Shown piece by piece: positions 16,460 through 24,492 of a DNA stretch of 53,932 nt. Source of the stretch: Sphingomonadaceae bacterium. GTDB lineage: Bacteria > Pseudomonadota > Alphaproteobacteria > Sphingomonadales > Sphingomonadaceae. The translations under genes and the position numbers were made by a program. Positions within the stretch are counted from its first letter, which is position 1. Each line of letters starts with the position of its first letter. The DNA lies in contig JAFAZF010000041.1 of NCBI GenBank assembly GCA_019239915.1, forward strand, positions 1-53,932, in the 5' to 3' direction. Under the pieces are notes generated by a model. It did not search any database and was not told the DNA's origin. It saw nothing but the letters and a program-made list of their open reading frames with translations.

Positions 16460-19400
16460 CTATGCCGCGTCGGCGCGGCGCTCGGCTTCGCGGCGCAGGC
16501 GGCTGTCGTCGAGCAGCAGGCGCATGTGCCGCACCATGTCGGCGACATGCGGCTCCTCCAGCATCGTGCTGTGGCCGCCCGCAATTTCATGCGGCGAGAA
16601 CCAGCCGCGCACGACGCTCGCCCAGCCGTCGCGCGAATCGAGCACGTCGGGCCGTTCCTTGGGCTGGAACAGCGCGACGTCGCCGCGATAGATGCGCGGC
16701 CGATAGGCATAGGCGGCGCGATCGAGATCGGCGCGCAGCGCGCCGTGCGTGCCCTCGGCGGTGCGCGCCCGCGCAACCCCGGCGTCCTCGGCGAGCGCAT
16801 GGAGCCGATCGCGCAAATAGGTGCCGCGGCCGTCGCGCGCCTTCAGCCATTTGCGCAGGTGGAAGCGCAGCTTGCTCAGGCGCAGCCGCCACGGCCCGAT
16901 CGACTTGAGCGCACGCGGGTTCATCGCGTGGGCGAGGACGAGCAGCGGCACCTCCTCGCCGTCCGCAACGAGCCGCGATGCGACCGCGAAAGCGAGGATG
17001 CCGGACGTGCACCAGCCGCCGATATAATAGGGCCCGTGCGGCCGCTGCGCGCGCAGCGAGGCGACGACATGGCCGGCGAACTGCTCGAAGCTCAGCTGCT
17101 TGCCATATTCGCGCGCGATGATCGGATCGACCGGCAGACCGAGGAACGGCTGATCGGGACCGAGCCCCTGCGCGAGCGGCAGGAAGGCCGGGCCGGCGTC
17201 GAGCCAGATCAGCGGCGACTGCGTGCCCTGGGGCTGGATCGGCACGAGCGCGAACGGATCGCGCGCCTCGACGCTCGGTTCGTCGGCGGTGAGCCGCGCC
17301 GCCATCTCGTGCAGACGGTGGCCGCGGAAGAATTCGGCCATACCCATGCGGCGACCCCAATCCTGCTCGACGCGGCGGAGCAGCTTGGCGACGAGCAGCG
17401 AATGGCCGCCGAGCTCGAAGAAGCTGTCCTCGCGTCCGATCGTCTCGATGCCGAGTACCTCGCGCCAGATCGCGGCGAGCCGCTCCTCGGCGTCGCCATG
17501 GGGCGGGGCGGTATCGCGCGCTGCCATGCTGCCCTCGGGCGCGGGGAGTGCCTTGCGATCGATCTTGCGATTGGGCGTCATCGGCAGCGCGGCGAGCGTC
17601 TCGAAGCGCGACGGGATCATGTAATCGGGCAGCAGCGCGGCGAGATGGTCGCGCAGCGCCGCGGCGGTTGGCGTGTCGCCCGCCGGCACGACATAGCCGA
17701 CCAGCGCCTTCTCGCCGCTCGCGTCCGGCCAGCTGCGCACCGCCGCCGCGGCGACGTTCGGGTGCCTGGCGAGCGCGCCCTCGATCTCCTCGACCGCGAC
17801 GCGGAAGCCGCGAATCTTCTCCTCGGCATCGGTGCGGCCGAGACAATAGAGCGTGCCGTCCGGCGCGAAGCGCGCGAGGTCGCCGGTGCGGTAAAGCCGC
17901 ACGCCGGGCACGCCGCGCCGCTCGACGAAACGCTCGGCGGTGAGATCGGGCCGGCCGCGATAGCCGCGCGCGAGCCCGGTGCCGCCGATGTGGAGCTCGC
18001 CGACGACGCCGGCGGGAACGAGGTTGCCCGCGGCGTCGAGCACGAATGTGACGGTGTTGGCGATCGGATGGCCGATCGGCACGGTCTCGCCCGGCATGAT
18101 CCGTGCGACGGTCGACCAGATCGTCGTCTCGGTCGGCCCGTACATGTTCCAGAGCTGGCCGCAGCGGGTCAGCAGTTCGTCGGCAAGGCCACGCGAGAGC
18201 GACTCGCCGCCGCAGAGGATCTTCAGATCGCGCGTGCCGCGCCAGCCCGCCTCGATCAACGCGCGCCACGTCGCCGGCGTCGCCTGCATCACGCTCGGCT
18301 GCAGCGTCTCGATCAGCGCGCGCAGCCGCTCCGGATCGCGCGCCTCGTCGCGCGAGGCGAGCAGCAGGCGGCCGCCGCAGACCAGCGGCAGAAAGATCTC
18401 GAGCGCGGCGATGTCGAACGACAGCGTGGTGACGGCGAGCAGCGAATCGTCGCGGCCGAAGCCGGGCTCGTCGCACATCGCCAGCAGCAGGTTGGCGAGC
18501 GAGGCGTGGTTGATCTCGACGCCCTTGGGCTTGCCCGTCGAGCCGCTCGTATAGAGCACATAGGCGAGATCGTCGTCGGTGATCGCGGCGATGCCGCCGC
18601 CGGCGGGATCGGCATCGGCATGCACGTCGATCAGCGGCATCGGCCAACCGGGCAGCGTCGCGGCGAGCACGGGATCGCTGAGCAGCGCCGCCGGTGCCGC
18701 GTCCTCGACGATCTGATCGAGCCGCGCCGCCGGGAAGCCCGGATCGAGCGGCAGATAGGCCGCGCCCGTGCGCAGGATGCCGACGAGCGCCGCGACCATC
18801 GTCGGCGAGCGTTCGAGGTAGAGCGCGACGAGATCGCCTTTGCTGATGCCTCGGCCACGCAGCAGCGCCGCGATCCGCACCGCCTCGGCATCCAGCTCGG
18901 CATAGCTCCAGCGCAGTTCGCCCGAGACGATCGCGACGGCGTCCGGCGCCAGCTCCGCCTGGTCGGCGATCGCCTGTGGCAACGTGGTCGGCGGCAGCGG
19001 CCGCGCCGTCACCTGCCAGCCGCCGAGCTGCGCGTCGCGCTCCGGCGCGGTGAGCATCGGCAGATCGGCGATCGTCCGCTCGGGATCGTCGGCGATCGCT
19101 TCGAGCATCGTCAGCCAATGGCCGATCATGCGGCGGATCGTCATCGGATCGAACAGCTCGGTCGAATAGAGGAAGCGGCCGATCATTCCTTCGGGCCGCT
19201 CGTCGAGCTCGAGATAGAGATCGAACTTGGCGCCGCCGACGACGACGTCCATCTGCGTCAGGTCCCAGCCTGCGGGAAACGGATCGACCGGCGGCTCGAT
19301 CGAGAACAGGATGTTGAACAGCGGGTGCGCGCCGGGCGTGCGCTTGATGCCGAGATCGCGCACCACCTCGTCGAACGGCACCTCGCTCGCGCCGAGCGCG

Positions 19401-20488
19401 CCGAGCACGCTGTCGCGGACGCCGTTCAGATGCTCGGAGAAGCGCAGCGCCGAGCTGGGCCGCGTGCGCAGCGTCATCGTATTGAGGAAATAGCCGACGA
19501 CGCGTTCGAGCTCGGGGCGCCGGCGCAGATCGGTGACGCCGCCGACGAGGATGTCCTCCTCGCCGGTATAGCGATTCAGCATCGCCGTGAAGGCGGCGAG
19601 CAGCGTCATGTAGAGCGTGACGCCGTGCCGTTGCGAAAGCGCTCGGAGTTCTTCGAACAGTTCGAGCGGGATCAGGAAAGTTTCCATCGATCCCGCATGC
19701 GTCGGCACCGACGGCTTGGCGCGATCGCCGGGCAGCTCGAGCTTGGCCGGCGCGTCGGCGAGCGCGGTTCGCCAGTAGCCGAGCTGGCGCTGCATCGCCG
19801 GCGACTTGAGGTGTTCGCGCTGCCAGACGGCATAGTCGCCATAATGGAGCGTCGGCTCCGGCAGCGGTGAGGGCTCCCCCTTCTCGTAAGCGGCGTAGGT
19901 CGCCGCCAGTTCGGGCACGATCACGCGATAGATCGAGACGCCGTCGAAGATGATGTGGTGCAGCGTGAGGTAGAGGCGGTGCTCCTCGGCGCTCATCCTG
20001 ACGACGCGCGCGCGAAACAGCGGGCCCCGGGTGAAATCGATCGCCTCGCGCGCGTCGGCGCTGCCGAGCGCGAGCGCGGCGGCGTCGCGGTCCGCTTCCG
20101 GCAGGTGGCTCACGTCGCTGAGCGGGATCGCCAGCCGCTCGGCCGGGTGGATCGCCTGCACCGGCTCCGCGCCCGAAGCGTCGATCGTCGTGCGCCATGC
20201 CTCGTGGCGGCGCAGCACCTCGGCGACCGCGCGCTCCATCACGTCGTGGTCGTAGTACCCGAGGCGGTGGATCGTGATCGACTCGTTATAGAGCGGCACG
20301 TCGGGCGCCATCGCCGCATGCAGCCAGACCTGGCGCTGATCGGCCGAAAGCGGCACCGGAAGGCCGGCCGGCCGCGGCTGTACCCGATCGGGCGCCTGCG
20401 CCTTCTCCGCGCCGCCGTCGCCGCGCAGCATCCGCGCGAGCAGCTCGCGCTTGGCATCGGAAAGCGCCGGCGCCGCACTCATGTCCAT
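16460..20488 (-). CDS. Nonribosomal peptide synthetase, C-A(Gly)-PCP-TE
   Basis: A 1342-residue termination module. Condensation domain about 45-480, with intact HHIIFDG at 177-183. Adenylation domain about 500-985, with LYTSGSTGKPKG at 645-656, YGPTETT at 783-789 and Lys975 in NRKIDRK. The ten specificity residues read D692 I693 L696 Q735 L758 G760 M782 I790 W791 K975 (DILQLGMIWK), one change from the glycine code DILQLGLIWK. PCP with LGGHS, Ser1030. Thioesterase about 1085-1325, where GGWCTSG puts Cys1160 at the usual Ser position; His1306 (GGHSTML) is present, but the usual Asp after strand 6 is not (LLVLAHAMNP). It starts 1 bp after the P450 stop with GGGAG upstream. It probably joins the P450-modified starter to Gly and releases the dipeptide. 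Confidence 0.95.
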   Translation of the reverse strand: MDMSAAPALSDAKRELLARMLRGDGGAEKAQAPDRVQPRPAGLPVPLSADQRQVWLHAAMAPDVPLYNESITIHRLGYYDHDVMERAVAEVLRRHEAWRTTIDASGAEPVQAIHPAERLAIPLSDVSHLPEADRDAAALALGSADAREAIDFTRGPLFRARVVRMSAEEHRLYLTLHHIIFDGVSIYRVIVPELAATYAAYEKGEPSPLPEPTLHYGDYAVWQREHLKSPAMQRQLGYWRTALADAPAKLELPGDRAKPSVPTHAGSMETFLIPLELFEELRALSQRHGVTLYMTLLAAFTAMLNRYTGEEDILVGGVTDLRRRPELERVVGYFLNTMTLRTRPSSALRFSEHLNGVRDSVLGALGASEVPFDEVVRDLGIKRTPGAHPLFNILFSIEPPVDPFPAGWDLTQMDVVVGGAKFDLYLELDERPEGMIGRFLYSTELFDPMTIRRMIGHWLTMLEAIADDPERTIADLPMLTAPERDAQLGGWQVTARPLPPTTLPQAIADQAELAPDAVAIVSGELRWSYAELDAEAVRIAALLRGRGISKGDLVALYLERSPTMVAALVGILRTGAAYLPLDPGFPAARLDQIVEDAAPAALLSDPVLAATLPGWPMPLIDVHADADPAGGGIAAITDDDLAYVLYTSGSTGKPKGVEINHASLANLLLAMCDEPGFGRDDSLLAVTTLSFDIAALEIFLPLVCGGRLLLASRDEARDPERLRALIETLQPSVMQATPATWRALIEAGWRGTRDLKILCGGESLSRGLADELLTRCGQLWNMYGPTETTIWSTVARIMPGETVPIGHPIANTVTFVLDAAGNLVPAGVVGELHIGGTGLARGYRGRPDLTAERFVERRGVPGVRLYRTGDLARFAPDGTLYCLGRTDAEEKIRGFRVAVEEIEGALARHPNVAAAAVRSWPDASGEKALVGYVVPAGDTPTAAALRDHLAALLPDYMIPSRFETLAALPMTPNRKIDRKALPAPEGSMAARDTAPPHGDAEERLAAIWREVLGIETIGREDSFFELGGHSLLVAKLLRRVEQDWGRRMGMAEFFRGHRLHEMAARLTADEPSVEARDPFALVPIQPQGTQSPLIWLDAGPAFLPLAQGLGPDQPFLGLPVDPIIAREYGKQLSFEQFAGHVVASLRAQRPHGPYYIGGWCTSGILAFAVASRLVADGEEVPLLVLAHAMNPRALKSIGPWRLRLSKLRFHLRKWLKARDGRGTYLRDRLHALAEDAGVARARTAEGTHGALRADLDRAAYAYRPRIYRGDVALFQPKERPDVLDSRDGWASVVRGWFSPHEIAGGHSTMLEEPHVADMVRHMRLLLDDSRLRREAERRADAA

Positions 20489-20489
20489 C

Positions 20490-21770
20490 TCAAGCTCCCG
20501 AAGGGCGGTAGCGGATCGGCAGGCCGACCAGCCCGCGCAGGCCCGAGTTCGGGCGCCATTCGAGCGTCGCCTCGTCGGTGGCGAGCGCGATGTCGTCGAT
20601 CCGCTCGAGCAGCATCGCGTAGGCGGTGCGCGCCTCCATCCGCGCGAGCGGCGCGCCGAAGCAGAAATGCGTCGACCAGCCGAAGGCGAGGTGGCGATTG
20701 TCCTGCCGGCGCAGATCGAGCGTATCGGGATCGTCGAAGCGCTCGGGATCGCGGTTGCCGGCGGCCATCACCGCCATCACCGCCGCGCCCTGCTTGATCA
20801 GCTTGCCGCCGATTGTCGTGTCTGCCTTGGCGATGCGCGCGGTGTGCTGGCTCGGGCTCTCGAAACGCAGCAGCTCCTCGATCGCGGTTTCCATGATCTC
20901 CGGGTGCGCGCGCAGGTCGGCGAGCACGTCGGGTTGGCGGATCAGCGTGAGCAGGCCGTTGCCGATCAGGTTGGTGGTGGTCTCCTGGCCGCCGACCATC
21001 GTGACAATCGTGTTGGCGATCACCTCTTCCTCGGCGAGCCGCTCGCCATCGACCTCGGCAAGCATCAGCGCGCGGATCAGGCCGTCGCGCGGGTTCTTCT
21101 CCTGGTCGCGGATCGCGGCGCGGAAATAATCCTGCATCTCGGCGACGGTCCTGAGCACGCCACGAATGCGATCGGGGTTGTGCTGGAAGTTGCCGAGCAT
21201 CTCGGCGAAGCTCGCCGACCACGCCTTGAGCTGGCGATGATCCTCGAGCGGCACGCCGAGCAGTCCTGCGGCGACAAGCGCGGGAAAGGGCTCGGCAAAG
21301 TCCGCGATCAGGTCCATCTCGCCTTTCGGCGCGAGGCGATCGAGCAGATCCTTGGCGATCGCCTTGACCTTACTTGCCATCGCATCGACGCGGCGCGGCG
21401 TGAACGCGGCGTAGCAGAGCTTCTTCAGCCGCGTGTGCGCCGGCGGATCGAGGAACAGCATCTGCCGCGACATCATGTCGGCGACCGGCCCGAGCTTGGG
21501 CAGGCCGAGCGCGGTCATCTGCTTCTCGTCGGGCGTGCGATCGGCGGAGAAGGTCTGGAGGACGGTCAGCACGTCCTCGTAGCGCGTCACCACCCAGGTC
21601 GACATGAACGGGTCCCAATGGACCGGCGAGCGTTCGCGCAGGCTGGCGTAGAACGGATAGGGATCGGCATGGACCGCCGGATCGAGCAGCTGGAACAGGC
21701 TCAGGCTCGGATCGCTCGACGGATCGGCGGCCGGCTTCGCTCCAACAGCTATCGAGGTCGGCGCGTTCAT
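20490..21770 (-). CDS. Cytochrome P450 of the NRPS cassette
   Basis: A soluble bacterial class P450 of 426 residues. The I-helix motif is MVGGQETTTN (Glu263, Thr264/265), the K-helix ExxR is EELLR (Glu299, Arg302), and the haem ligand is Cys370 in FGWSTHFCFGAPLAR. The common FxxGxxxCxG signature has Ser in place of the first Gly. It lies between the two NRPS genes, with its ATG overlapping the A-PCP stop. P450s in this position commonly hydroxylate an amino acid bound to the carrier protein, for example at the beta carbon. The substrate Leu-PCP is inferred from the partner's code. A separate ferredoxin and reductase are not encoded here. Confidence 0.93.
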   Translation of the reverse strand: MNAPTSIAVGAKPAADPSSDPSLSLFQLLDPAVHADPYPFYASLRERSPVHWDPFMSTWVVTRYEDVLTVLQTFSADRTPDEKQMTALGLPKLGPVADMMSRQMLFLDPPAHTRLKKLCYAAFTPRRVDAMASKVKAIAKDLLDRLAPKGEMDLIADFAEPFPALVAAGLLGVPLEDHRQLKAWSASFAEMLGNFQHNPDRIRGVLRTVAEMQDYFRAAIRDQEKNPRDGLIRALMLAEVDGERLAEEEVIANTIVTMVGGQETTTNLIGNGLLTLIRQPDVLADLRAHPEIMETAIEELLRFESPSQHTARIAKADTTIGGKLIKQGAAVMAVMAAGNRDPERFDDPDTLDLRRQDNRHLAFGWSTHFCFGAPLARMEARTAYAMLLERIDDIALATDEATLEWRPNSGLRGLVGLPIRYRPSGA

Positions 21771-23593
21771 TCCGCCGCCCTCGCCTGGGCCTCCTCCTCG
21801 CTCATCGCGTCGAGCATGGCGAGCAGCACCTCCTCGATCTTGGCGGCGAGCTGGCGGATCGTCGGCGCCATGAACAGGTCGCGGAGCTGGAGATCGACGC
21901 CGAACGCTTCGTTGGCGCGCAGCACGACCTGCGTGCCGAGCAGCGAATGGCCGCCGAGCAGGAAGAAGTTGTCGTCGATGCCGACGCCGGTGCGGCCGAG
22001 CGCCGCCTCGAGGATCTCGAGCAGGCGGGCCTGTGCGGGCGTCTCCGCGGCGGCGGTGGCGGCCGACGTCAGCGCGTTGTGCGAACCGGGCGCGGGCAGC
22101 GCCTTGCGATCGAGCTTGCCGTTGGCGGTGAGCGGCAGCGCCGCCATCCGCACGAAGGCGGACGGAACCATGTAATCCGGCAGATGCTGGGCGCAGAACG
22201 CGCGCAGGTCCTCGGCGCTCGGCGCCTCGCCTGCGGGCACGATATAGGCGACGAGCTGCGTTTCTCCGCTGTCGTTGCGGGTCGCGACGGCGGCGGCAGC
22301 GAGCGCCGGATGGCGGGCGACGGTGGCCGCGACTTCGTCCGGCTCGACGCGGTGACCGCGGACCTTGGCCTGCCCGTCGGCGCGGCCGTGGAAGGCGAGA
22401 TCGCCATCGGCGCGCCACGAAGCGAGGTCGCCGGTGCGATAGAGCCGCTCGCCGTCATGCACGACGAAGCGCTCGGCGGTCAGGTCGGGGCGGCCGCGAT
22501 AGCCGCGCGCGAGCTGCGCGCCGCCGATGAAGATCTCGCCGATCTCGCCGGGCGCGACCGCATTCATGTCGGCATCGAGCAGGCGGACGAACGTGCCGTC
22601 GATCGGCTTGCCGATCGACGGCAGGCCGGACACGTCGCTGCCCGGCGCGATGACACCCGAGGTCGCGACCACGGTGCTCTCGGTCGGCCCGTAATTGTTG
22701 ACGAGCGCGAACGGCAGGTGCGCCGGCGGAGCGCGGTGCAGCGTGTCGGCGCCGGTGAGCAACGTGCGCAGGCGCGCGTCGACGGGCCAATCCATGTCGA
22801 GCAGCGGCTCGGCGAGCGCGGGCGGCGCGAAGGCGATGTCGATCCGGCGTTCGATCAGCCAGCGATGCAGGTGTGCCGGATCGGTGCGTGCCGCCTCGTC
22901 GATCAGCACGACGCAGGCGCCGGCGGTAAGATAGGGCCAGATCTCCCACACCGAGGCATCGAAGCCGAGCCCGGCGAGATGCGCGGCGCGGGTCTCCTCG
23001 GTGACAGCGAAGGCGGCGTTATGCCAGGCGATCAGCGCGGCGAGATTGGCGTGGCTGATCTCGACGCCCTTGGGCTCGCCGGTCGATCCCGAGGTGTAGA
23101 TCACATAGGCGAGCTGCTCGGGCGCGGTTGGGCCTGCGACATGGCCGGGATGCGCGGCGATCGCTGCGGCGTCGGCATCGAGCGCGACCAGCGGTGCCAC
23201 GGTCTCGCCGAGGCGCGCGGCGTGCGGCGCCTTGCTGACGATCGCAGTGAGGCCGGCATTGGCGCAGAGCGCGCGCAGCCGCTCGTCCGGCCATGCCGGA
23301 TCGAGCGGCAGGAAGCCGCCGCCCGCCTGCCACACGGCAAGTGCGGCGACGATCGCCTCATGGCTGCGATCGAGGCAGATCGCGACGAGCTTTTCCGGCC
23401 CGACCCCAAGCGCGGCAAGGTGCGCCGCGAGCCGGCCCGCCTGCTCATGCAGCGCGGCGTAGCTCAGCTTGCCGCAGGCGGCATCGAGCGCGGTGGCGTC
23501 GGGGCGCTGTGCGGCGAAGTCGGCGACGATGTCGGCGGCGGACCTGAAGACGGGCGCACCGCCTTCGGCTGGATGGATCGCGGTCATCTTCAT
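21767..23593 (-). CDS. Nonribosomal peptide synthetase loading module, A(Leu)-PCP
   Basis: A 608-residue stand-alone initiation module without condensation or thioesterase domain. Adenylation domain about 15-500: LAYVIYTSGSTGEPKG at 161-176, FDASVWEIW at 211-219, YGPTEST at 301-307, NGKLDRK at 491-497. The specificity residues D212 A213 W216 F255 L279 G281 N300 V308 V309 K493 spell DAWFLGNVVK, the published leucine code. PCP about 515-592 with LLGGHS, Ser550. A short acidic helix ends the protein and could be a docking element (inference). The stop overlaps the P450 ATG (ATGA). Start ATG 23593 or 23587. It is the first gene of the cassette, 138 bp after the Crp/Fnr regulator. Confidence 0.95.
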   Translation of the reverse strand: MKMTAIHPAEGGAPVFRSAADIVADFAAQRPDATALDAACGKLSYAALHEQAGRLAAHLAALGVGPEKLVAICLDRSHEAIVAALAVWQAGGGFLPLDPAWPDERLRALCANAGLTAIVSKAPHAARLGETVAPLVALDADAAAIAAHPGHVAGPTAPEQLAYVIYTSGSTGEPKGVEISHANLAALIAWHNAAFAVTEETRAAHLAGLGFDASVWEIWPYLTAGACVVLIDEAARTDPAHLHRWLIERRIDIAFAPPALAEPLLDMDWPVDARLRTLLTGADTLHRAPPAHLPFALVNNYGPTESTVVATSGVIAPGSDVSGLPSIGKPIDGTFVRLLDADMNAVAPGEIGEIFIGGAQLARGYRGRPDLTAERFVVHDGERLYRTGDLASWRADGDLAFHGRADGQAKVRGHRVEPDEVAATVARHPALAAAAVATRNDSGETQLVAYIVPAGEAPSAEDLRAFCAQHLPDYMVPSAFVRMAALPLTANGKLDRKALPAPGSHNALTSAATAAAETPAQARLLEILEAALGRTGVGIDDNFFLLGGHSLLGTQVVLRANEAFGVDLQLRDLFMAPTIRQLAAKIEEVLLAMLDAMSEEEAQARAAE

Positions 23594-23731
23594 GGCGCGG
23601 CGACAAAAGCATCGACAGCTTCAGAAATGCTTAAATCGCAGTGAGGAAGCGATAAAAAGCCGTCCCATTGCGGCGCAGGGGCGCACGTTCGCGCTCCTTG
23701 CTACCGGAACGACGGAAGGAAGCGTCGCTCG

Positions 23732-24481
23732 TCAGCGCTGATGAAGATCGAGCGCTTCGAACTGGAGATAGGCGGGATCGAATTCCGAGACGGCGGCCAG
23801 GCCTTTGCCGTCGTTGATCGTGATCTCGCGCCCTTTGACATCGATCAGGCCATCGCGCTTCAACGCGCCGAACATGCGGTTGACGTGCACCGCGGTGAGA
23901 CCGAGCGCGTCGCCGATGTGGTTCTGCGTTGCCGGGAACAGAAATCCCTCGGAAGAGCAGGCGCCGATCTGCTCATAGCGGAGCGCCATCTCGCACAGCA
24001 GGTGCGCCAGCCGCGCCTTGGCCGAACGGCGGCCGATCGACAGCAGCCACTGCGCCATGATCGCGAGATCGATCATGCAATCCCGCCAAAAGGCGGTCGC
24101 GACCGCGGGGTGGCGCGCGGCGATCTTGCGCAGCGCCACGTGCGGAATACGGATGATGGTGCTCGCCGTCAGCGCCTGCAGCGGCACGGTAACGAGCGGC
24201 GAGACAACGGAATGAAGATCCGCCATGTCTCCCGGAATGTGGAGCGCGATGATCTGCCGCTCGCCGGACGACGTCTGTCCGAAGCGACCGACAAGCCCCT
24301 CAACCACGAGACAGGCATGGTCGATCCGCTCACCGAGGCGTACGATGTCCTGATTGGCGCGCACGCGGTGCTCGATCGTCGGCAGCGACAGGATCGCTTC
24401 GATCTCGTCGCCGTCTAGCACCGAGCGCCGTGATATGCGTGCGAGGAAGGCGGACAAAGCGCCGCGATTGTTGTCAGGCAT
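23732..24481 (-). CDS. Crp/Fnr-family transcriptional regulator
   Basis: A regulator of about 249 residues with an N-terminal cyclic-nucleotide-binding fold (RANQDIVRLGERIDHACLVVEGLVGRFGQ; RQIIALHIPGDMADLHSV) and a C-terminal helix-turn-helix (TQNHIGDALGLTAVHVNRMFGALKRDGLIDVKGREI). It has no FNR-type Cys cluster at the N-terminus, so an Fe-S oxygen sensor is unlikely; the ligand is unknown. The ATG at 24481 is 11 bp after the M3 peptidase stop. It lies directly upstream of the NRPS cassette on the same strand and is a candidate controller, but no clear binding palindrome was found in the 138-bp gap. Confidence 0.9.
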   Translation of the reverse strand: MPDNNRGALSAFLARISRRSVLDGDEIEAILSLPTIEHRVRANQDIVRLGERIDHACLVVEGLVGRFGQTSSGERQIIALHIPGDMADLHSVVSPLVTVPLQALTASTIIRIPHVALRKIAARHPAVATAFWRDCMIDLAIMAQWLLSIGRRSAKARLAHLLCEMALRYEQIGACSSEGFLFPATQNHIGDALGLTAVHVNRMFGALKRDGLIDVKGREITINDGKGLAAVSEFDPAYLQFEALDLHQR

Positions 24482-24492
24482 TGGCAACCAGC

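Noticed and set aside
16007-19870. A very long open frame on the plus strand (about 1287 codons), antisense to the synthetase.
   Set aside because: It runs antisense to the NRPS, is rich in Arg/Ala/Gln without any domain, and the minus strand carries clear A, C, PCP and TE motifs. High GC makes long antisense frames common.
16587-20198. A second long minus-strand frame of about 1200 codons inside the synthetase gene.
   Set aside because: It is an out-of-frame shadow of the NRPS, extremely Arg-rich and lacking conserved motifs.
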